Below are positions 45,696-52,191 of a stretch of DNA of 52,191 nt, one piece after another; within the stretch, counting starts at the first letter, position 1; the number at the start of each line of letters is the position of its first letter. The position numbers were made by a program, and so were the translations under genes. Source of the stretch: Globomyces pollinis-pini (taxonomy: Eukaryota; Chytridiomycota; Chytridiomycetes; Rhizophydiales; Globomycetaceae); assembly GCA_025399215.1 (NCBI GenBank), contig MU621206.1:1-52191 (forward strand), written 5' to 3'. The notes under the pieces are model-generated. The model ran no database searches. It was not told the origin of the DNA and saw nothing but the letters and a program-made list of their open reading frames with translations.

Positions 45696-46533
45696 ATGTT
45701 CAACTTTCCAGAATTAGAACCACATTTTAAGGCAAGTAAAGAAGGTGTCAATAGTAACTTATTGATATTGTTACATGGATTGGGAGATACTCCAGTGAAC
45801 TTTTTGAAATTCGGAACTGGAATGCAATTACCTCAAACTGCAATTGTATCACTTAAAGGACCTCATCCAATTCCTTTTTTTGATGAAGGATCAGGTTGGT
45901 TTCCAGTTTATGATGGTTATGGTGAAGGTAGTGAAAATGTCTCTGATTCTAGAAATGGAACATGACCATCCTGTCGTTAAAGCTGGGATTAAGAAATCTA
46001 GAGATTTGTTATCCAAGTTTTTGAAGACTTGCGTTTTTTTATCAGAATCAAACCTTGGAGGTTGGCCTCCAGAACGTGTTTTTTTACTTGGGTTTTCTAA
46101 TGGTGGAACTATATCATTGGATTTATTATTATCTGGTCAAATTGATAACAAGAGCATCAATTTAGGTGGTGTGATATCTATATCAGGTTGGCTCTTTAAC
46201 AACTATCTGCAGGAGAGTCAACCCTGTAAAGTTCCTATCTGTATTACTCAAGGAAAGAATGATCAAACATTGTCCCAGCAATTGATTGCAAAGAAGGTTT
46301 AAAATGTATAATACTAAATATTTAAGAAATCTCAAGTAGTCAAAGCCTTTACCAAGTCAGATTGCATTGAAATTTCTGGAAAGGGCCATACGATGCCAAA
46401 TACACATGTAATGAACACATCCAAGTACTCATGTTAGTTTGAGATGAAAATAATCATGACCTTTTTGGCAGATCACCTCTGGTTGAGAAATTTAGCACTT
46501 GAAGCTATGGCAGATATCCAAGAGTTGAAGTAG
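45696..46533 (+). CDS. Acyl-protein-thioesterase-like alpha/beta hydrolase
   Basis: About 250 aa, four exons; introns near 45928-45952, 46299-46329 and 46409-46438 join in frame. It has LLILLHGLGDTPVNF (oxyanion region), LLGFSNGGTISL with the nucleophile Ser (GFSNG where APT1 has GFSQG), VPICITQGKNDQTL with the Asp, and GKGHTMP with the His. This is the phospholipase/carboxylesterase (APT/LYPLA) family, which removes palmitate from proteins or hydrolyses short esters. A downstream helix (MTFLADHLWLRNLALEAM) is family-like. All three catalytic residues are present. Confidence 0.87.
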
Positions 46534-46628
46534 CACTTTGACTCCTAATTATAAACAACTTCGATGTATAAAGTAAATTAATAAAGATTTTTATTTGAAT
46601 TATTTTCATCCAAATTCTAGATACTTTG

Positions 46629-48432
46629 ATGCTAGGAAACACAGACATTGACAGACTTTGTCGGCAACTAGAAGAAACTCAAGTTTTACTAGAAGAGAAG
46701 GATAAAGGTAAAATACATAGTTGGCTAACAGGCAGATCTGCGAACTGCTGCAGAGATTGGACAAGCGGTCTTGACACAAAATCAACAACTTAAACTTGAA
46801 ATAGATGACTTACAAAATATGATAAAGTCGAAGCAATCTATAGAAGCAAAGTATGTTTCTTTAGATGCAAACTATCAAGAATTGTTAAAGAAAAATGAAT
46901 TAATGGAGACTGACTTGAATGAACTTAAATCATTGGCCAGAAACAAATCAGAGAATATAAAACGACATGAATCTGAGCAAACCCAAGTCGCGACTGATAT
47001 AAAGCTGTTGAACCAACAGATTGACCAACTGGGTGAGGAAAAACATCGATTACAAAAGGAAAAGCTGCAATTGAATAGTTCAATTACAGATTTAGAGGAA
47101 TTGATCAAAAAAGAAGAGGGAATATCATCCGGCTTACGGTTAGAAAATCATCAACTGCAATCATCGTTAAATCATATTGAAAGACAGCATTGTGAATGTA
47201 CCAAGAATATACAATCGCTTCAAACAGAGACCGAAAATTTACAAAACAAGAATGATGAATTATCCGAACTAATTGAAACCTATCAAACGTATAGAGAAAC
47301 ATGCGAAGATCAAGCACTCTTAATAGAGCAATTGAATATGGAATTAGAATGGGCAAGGGAATCGAATCAGAAATTGACTGCTAGACTGGCAGTATTGGAG
47401 CCAGAATCACTCTCTATTGAACCAGATCAAGGAAACAAAACTTTGTTGAGCGAAATAGAAGATCGAAGACAGGAATTAATTAAAAAACATGAAGATCTAG
47501 CACAACAACATAAAGGATTGACTCAATCCCATTTGCTATCGTTAACGAGACAACAGAAAATGAAACATCACATTCAACGACTATCCCAATTGACTACTTC
47601 CGATAAAGTGGAAGATAAAACTAAAATATTGGAAGATGCTCTCAATCAATGTATGGCTGAAAATGTTGAATTAGAAAGGAAATTAGAATCCCTACAAAGG
47701 AAATCATCATTCTCTTACTCTCAACCTTGGGATGACGAAGACGATGGGTTTGAACCAGCCACTTCAAATGTCGATTCACAATATTTAGAAGTATTGCAGT
47801 TTCGTATTGAAAATTTGATGAGCGAATGTGATACGTTAAAAAACGAAAACAAAACATTACGCTTAGTGAAGACAAGTGAGACGGAAAAACTTTTACACAC
47901 ATCCATGCAACTAAATGAGAAAGAAAGGGAGTGTGATAATCTACGTAGATCTTTAGCAAATCAGAGGTTTGAACTGGAAGAAATGAAATTGGCTATTTGC
48001 ACTGAAGAATTCAAGGAGCAGCAGTCCGAACCGTTGACACCGATACAAAAAGAGACCAAAGTGCCAGTAATAGAATCTGTAGAGCAGCAGTTAATAAGCG
48101 AGGGTTCGGCTACTACTCGAGCCAAAGAAATTGGGAAAGAAGCTGTGGTAAACAAGAGTGGTGAAAAATTGGAAATCGAACCCACTAAAGGTTCTAATGA
48201 TTCCCAGAATTTTGATGCAATATCTAATCATTCGGAGTTGCATCAACCCAATACTTGCAGTGCCGAGAATTTGGAGAAATCTCAAACAAAAACGGAACCA
48301 TTGTCCAAATCCGAGACAGCTCCAATTTCTCAGATTAGCAAAGATAGAAAACTACCTGAACGTAGTTCGGTGAAACGAACAATTGTGAACAGGGCTCAAG
48401 TGGAAACCGATAGTCAATGTGCACAACAATAA
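46629..48432 (+). CDS. Coiled-coil protein with dynein-adaptor signatures (CC1 box and Spindly-type motif)
   Basis: 591 aa, two exons, with a 28-nt intron after residue 32. Almost entirely coiled coil from residue 5 to about 450, followed by a polar, Ser/Lys-rich tail. Near the N-terminus DLRTAAEIGQAVLTQN fits the CC1 box (AAxxG core) by which BICD, BICDR, Spindly, TRAK and HAP1 bind dynein light intermediate chain. Farther on, TLLSEIEDRRQEL (about 47440-47475) resembles the Spindly motif (L-F/A-x-E-V/I...R) that binds the dynactin pointed end. Order and spacing fit a dynein-dynactin activating adaptor. This is an inference from motifs; cargo is unknown. The alternative is a generic coiled-coil protein. 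Confidence 0.75.
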
Positions 48433-48459
48433 GCGAATAAAATATATCATTTACTGAAT

Positions 48460-49103
48460 TTATTTTGCAGTTTTTAGATGTACATAGTCTACTAACTCCT
48501 GATGTAATGGTAGCGCTAACTCTTTCCCTTTCTTTGTAACAATAAAATGATCATATAACTTCAATAACTTTTCATGCATATGCTCCATAACGTAAGAATC
48601 TACACAAGAACAGTCTTCCACTGATTTAGCACAAGTGCAACCATATTTTGCTCTGGAGAATTCTTTACCTATTTAAATTTAGATTAAAAACTATTACATC
48701 TCAAAACTCCTCCATAACCAAGTGCTTCAATCCTATCCCCATCTGATAATGCTGTAAGATAAGTTTGATCAGGCTCAGGTAATGTTTCTCTCTGTCCCCG
48801 AGCTTCTTTGGAATAGGAAACATTGTCAATTATGGATTGAATTCTATCTGATTTTGTCTTTCCCAAATTTGACGTAATGAACCCATACAGGTCATCCTTT
48901 GATATACTATTTGGATATTTATGATCGCAAACGTCGTGCAACATTGCTGCATAACGTACAATATCTTTCTCGTAGTCATCTGAAATGGAATCCATAATTG
49001 CAATTGTGTTTTGAAAAACTTTACAAGCATGATTGTAATTATGTGAATCATCGAAATGAGCAGTACTTTTCTGTACAAATAAATCCAATGAATCTGTAGT
49101 CAT
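48460..49103 (-). CDS. HD-domain phosphohydrolase (HDDC-like)
   Basis: 204 aa in two exons with a 29-nt intron (about 48667-48695). HD-domain metal ligands are visible: HNYNHACKVF (first His), MLHDVCDHK (the HD pair) and SDGDRIEALG (final Asp). The C-terminal half has a Cys-rich patch (YGCTCAKSVEDCSC) and a helical end (LPLHQELVDYVHL). It resembles the YedJ/HDDC group of small hydrolases acting on nucleotides or phosphomonoesters; substrate is unknown. It is convergent with the coiled-coil gene, 27 bp from its stop. Confidence 0.85.
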
Positions 49104-49420
49104 TTTTTAGGGAAAGATGGAAGACAGTCATCACTCTGAGGATGGAAAAATGAAAACAGACACTAATTAAGGTAACAATCCAGATAATGAAGTATTCCAG
49201 ATACATATAATCTTTCCTATGATTTGTAAGCTACATTAATAGTTTCTTTTCGGGTAAGAAGGTAGTTTAACATCAATCAATAATTCCCTCTTTCCATATA
49301 CTTTTTATGATGATTTCCATCTGAATATTTTTGAATTCTGAAGGTTCCTTTTCAACCAAGAATTTCCGCCGTGGTTTCTGTTAGTTCATCAGTTTCGTTC
49401 TTTTTTTTTTTTCATTCTGA
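49104..49420. other. Divergent intergenic region
   Basis: 317 bp between the HD and RRM genes. A T-rich run (49401-49413) precedes the RRM start by about 8 nt. No gene seen. Confidence 0.45.
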
Positions 49421-49787
49421 ATGTTCAAGTTAATCAAGTCCATCAAATACTCTCAACCAATGTTCGCCAGACATTTCTCTGGTTCACAAACAATGCTACA
49501 AAAGATCTACGTCGGAAACCTTTCATGGGGTTCTTCTGAAGAAAGTTTGAAAACTCTTTGTGAACCATTCGGATCCATCGCAGATGCTTTCATTGTTCGT
49601 GATCGTCTTACTGGTTTGTTTATACATCAATTCATGTCTAGGAAAATCCCGTGGATTTGGATTTGTTGAATTCGCTAGTAAAGACTCTGCTGATAAAGCT
49701 GTCGAGAAGTTGAATGGAAGTCAAGTTGATGGCCGTTCTATCAAAGTCAACTTTGCTGAAGAGAAACCTCCTAAAAGTAGATTTTAA
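49421..49787 (+). CDS. Single-RRM RNA-binding protein, possibly mitochondrial
   Basis: 112 aa in two exons with a 28-nt intron (about 49614-49641). A basic, hydroxylated leader (MFKLIKSIKYSQPMFARHFS) resembles a mitochondrial presequence. One RRM follows with RNP2 IYVGNL and RNP1 KSRGFGFVEF, assembled across the intron, and beta-4 SIKVNFAEE. This is the layout of organellar glycine-rich RNA-binding proteins, but the Gly-rich tail is missing. An alternative start at the second Met (MFARHFS or MLQKIY) would give a cytosolic form. Confidence 0.88.
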
Positions 49788-50164
49788 TTTAATATTTTGT
49801 CATATTAATGAATCCTATCTTCTATTTTTTTGATTGTGCATACATTGAACCAAAAGTTATAAAACCAGTTTGTATTTGGAAATGATGTGCACTGTTGCAT
49901 ATTTAAATTATGCAATTTTCTATAAATGTTTATGCAATTTCATTTTGTCTGCACTTGGAAATAATTAAACCGAGTCGCGATAGATTTAACCAGGGCAGGT
50001 ATTCCTTTTGTATATAGAATACCCTCTTATTGCCATCCAAGAAATGAGATTCGTTGCATTATAAGCGCGTATAATCAGATCAAGTTTCATTCTCATGTGT
50101 CGAATCGTTCGCGTGACTCTTCTGATTTTTGTTGAATTTCTTTCTTCAAAAAGACTGAAGATTG
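49788..50164. other. Intergenic region with a 7-bp inverted repeat
   Basis: 377 bp. ggtattc (49998-50004) and gaatacc (50017-50023) form a 7-bp stem with a 12-nt loop. No RNA gene fold beyond that was recognised. The rest is plain AT-rich spacer. Confidence 0.4.
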
Positions 50165-51705
50165 ATGGAGGTTCCTTTAGCGATTTCACAAATGAACACC
50201 GACTTAAATACTGATTCCCTTTTCGATATTGTTTGGGCCAATTACGAGCATAATGTATTCTATTGTTTAATCGTTGACTCTTGTTTTTTTAGCCAGATGT
50301 ATTAGGTTCAGGTCATTTTAATCTTTAGACTCAGCAAGAATCATCAGACGTTATATTACAGCAACTGACAATAAACGAACAAGCACTTCTATTAACTCAA
50401 ATCCATGAAACCATTTTGAAAGAAAACCCAAGGTTCTTCATTGGTCTCTTGTCTAACCCTTCATAGCTCTGTTCGATTTGCTTTGCTCTTGAATTTCAAA
50501 AGAGCAGTTATCGATTGTATTGTGAATTCTTGGACGAATGCAGAGTTAAAAACAATTTTACCATTATTACATCAAATGGAAATATTGTATGTGATGATTC
50601 AATTACTATCCGTCCCAAACTCAGACTCACTTCAGCAGTGTTGGTTTTATGATGATCTGGCACATGCGTACAGACTTTTTGAGTATATTGTAAAATGGAC
50701 TCATTGGAAAGTTGAAAGTGACAGTCCGGATGTATTTATTACAATATTTACCTTTTTAGGAGTGTTACTATGAAACTTATTTCCATGATTATGGACGACA
50801 AGAAAGGTAACAATTTCATTTGATTAATGTTGTGTGTGTATTCACAAACCATCCTCTTTAAAATTCCGTTTAATTATTTGTAGGAAAGTGGTGATCAATT
50901 CATTAGGTTCAGATATTTTAAGATTTATTGAAACACATCCACATGTTTATTCGATAGAAAGTGTCATTAAAAGTTTGAATGAAATCGTACCTTTACTATC
51001 GGAGCAAGACCATCTTGTTTTGTTTTGGAGGTTCTATCAAAAATTGCTTTTAAAGGATGGTATAGTGTCTTTTTACTGACCTGTTTAGATCCCGAAGATG
51101 ATCATAACCAAGAAGATGCAAAATTCTTTCAGTCTTTATCAGCTTTACAAGTTCGGTCCATTATTGTATTACAGCCCCCAGTCACAAATCCTTCGTTATC
51201 AAGAAGAACTTCGGCTCTAGCAATGACTTCCGTTTGTAAAGATGCTGATGGTTTGGTGACTTTGACAGAGTGTCTTTTGGCGTACATTGCAACTTTATAT
51301 ACAAGGTCAACTGTAGATGGTGATGAATTTTTAAATCAAAATGGGGATATATTTCAAATTGACCTGTATCCTATCAGTTTAACCAAAGTCGATCAATATT
51401 CAATCCAACCAATCTGTAAAATTCTTAACCATACCAAGCCAGATCAATTAACACAATGTTTGACCAATGTCTTACAGTCAAGGTATGTTAACGATCAGTA
51501 CAATATGATTCGAACAATGATCACTCAATGGATCAACCATCCAAGCTTGACTGCTAAAGGTGAATTGGCATGCCGATTTTTATTGACTGATTATGTGGAT
51601 TCAACAAAGCTACGTGAATATTTGAAAAATTGGGTTGATGAATTGAAAGATGAACCGTTATACTCAAATTTATTATCCTTTGTGGAAATCTACAAAAGAT
51701 CATGA
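50165..51705 (+). CDS. Unrecognised, mainly helical protein of about 430 aa
   Basis: Six exons; the splices I could place join in frame: one intron of about 75 nt after YEHN (about 50255), then about 50432-50464, 50732-50759, about 50807-50881 and about 51061-51089. The first intron could hold a micro-exon. The protein starts MEVPLAISQMNTDLNTDSLFD. It is rich in Leu and predicted helices throughout (ILQQLTINEQALLLTQIHETIL, DILRFIETHPHVYSIESVI, CLTNVLQSRYV). No TM segment, catalytic motif or known repeat was recognised. A helical-repeat scaffold, such as a large-complex subunit, is a guess. The stop is TGA at 51703-51705. Confidence 0.75.
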
Positions 51706-52042
51706 CCTACTACACAATGCTAGTATCCTCTTATATCCAACGCAGTTAATATCTACCTTCAAAATAATAAAAACATATGAAATTTGATGATTTTATAAAA
51801 TGATATTAAAAGAAATTGAATCGCGTATATTTCAATATCTGCGAAAGTCTAATTGATCTTCTAATTACTTATATCCATCAAAATAGCCAAATTTTCTTTC
51901 CAATGACTTCGTCCGTGACTTTTGTATATTCAAAGATTGAAATGCTGGAATTACACACTGGACATATCTATAAATAGAAAAAATCAAGAATTATTGCAGA
52001 TTATCATTCCATTTTATTTAAGAATAAAATAATGATGATGAT
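51706..52042. other. Convergent region with a possible zinc-motif exon
   Basis: 337 bp downstream of the unrecognised gene. On the minus strand, 51878-51967 follows a good acceptor (ctatttatag) and reads ICPVCNSSISIFEYTK... to a TGA: a CxxC pair suggestive of a zinc ribbon. It could be a last exon of the cut-off glycine-rich gene (the donor would leave a 100-nt intron) or chance. Confidence 0.3.
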
Positions 52043-52191
52043 TTAGAAGACAGATTGATAAGGGTTGACACCAAAAACATTCATTCCTGAAGCTCCACCA
52101 TAACCAAACTCAGTTCGTTCAGGAAATCCTCCCATTGGATGCATTCCGCTTCCAATACCACCAAAGTTCAATCCTCCACTGATTCCAATAT
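52043..52191 (-). CDS. C-terminal end of a glycine-rich protein (partial)
   Basis: The minus-strand frame is open from the window edge to a TAA at 52043-52045. It reads Gly- and Met-rich low-complexity sequence (GISGGLNFGGIGSGMHPMGG) and ends NVFGVNPYQSVF. The start and domains lie outside the window. Gly-rich tails are common in RNA-binding proteins and chaperones, so function cannot be assigned. Confidence 0.55.
   Translation of the reverse strand, partial: IGISGGLNFGGIGSGMHPMGGFPERTEFGYGGASGMNVFGVNPYQSVF

Noticed and set aside
49986..50189. Possible tRNA or structured RNA around the ggtattc/gaatacc hairpin
   Set aside because: No acceptor stem, D/T arms or B-box pattern could be drawn; a single 7-bp stem is weak evidence.
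1..52191. Alternative genetic code or bacterial/organellar origin
   Set aside because: TAA, TAG and TGA all act as stops in conserved genes, and spliceosomal introns are present in most genes.

Overview
The window is nuclear DNA of an intron-rich, AT-rich eukaryote. Genes lie close together on both strands. Introns are very short, mostly about 24-35 nt with GT...AG ends, and all three standard stop codons are used. The gene set points to an early-diverging fungus that still makes flagellated cells. There is a fungal/animal-type TOM20, a radial-spoke MORN protein (RSPH1-like), a SEC31, a Sac1-type phosphatase, an F-box-like/LRR protein and a Crinkler-type effector with kinase. Crinklers plus a flagellum plus this base composition suggest a chytrid or Rozella-like organism. 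That placement is an inference, not a demonstration.

Layout, left to right. 0-17 kb: the 5' tip of a secreted-ectodomain/7TM gene, a P5A-type ATPase, two SDR paralogues on either side of a GIY-YIG/zinc-knuckle gene, a 57-aa two-exon gene, a peroxisomal-type Lon protease, TOM20, and then an accessory block. In that block a 400-bp segment is directly repeated 2,345 bp apart. It carries the 3' ends of a small N-acyl-type protein and of a 7TM gene. A Crinkler-type gene with a frame break lies between the copies, and a complete 7TM gene follows. 17-22 kb: a C2HC zinc-finger protein, GINS subunit SLD5, RSPH1, MOB1 and an LRR protein. 22-27 kb: two tandem CorA-family Mg2+ transporters, the second split by an assembly gap with duplicated contig ends, then 5'-truncated and decayed Crinkler kinase copies. 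27-40 kb: ABCG transporter, SAC1, a CDGSH iron-sulfur protein, a UTP5/WDR43-type WD protein, a FITM-type lipid protein, another 7TM gene and a class 3 lipase. 40-52 kb: SEC31, a LURP-one-like protein, an acyl-protein-thioesterase-like hydrolase, a coiled-coil protein with dynein-adaptor signatures, an HD hydrolase, an RRM protein, an unrecognised gene of about 430 aa, and a cut-off glycine-rich gene end.

Most genes are housekeeping and there is no operon logic. ER, lipid and membrane-traffic functions recur (P5A ATPase, SAC1, FITM, SEC31, lipase, APT-like), but this may be chance. The parts most worth a second look are the 7TM-ectodomain family (three members in one window), the Crinkler gene with its dispersed fragments and associated duplication, the dynein-adaptor-like protein, the GIY-YIG/zinc-knuckle fusion, and the CDGSH protein with an altered cluster motif. 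No tRNA, rRNA, CRISPR or complete transposon was recognised.
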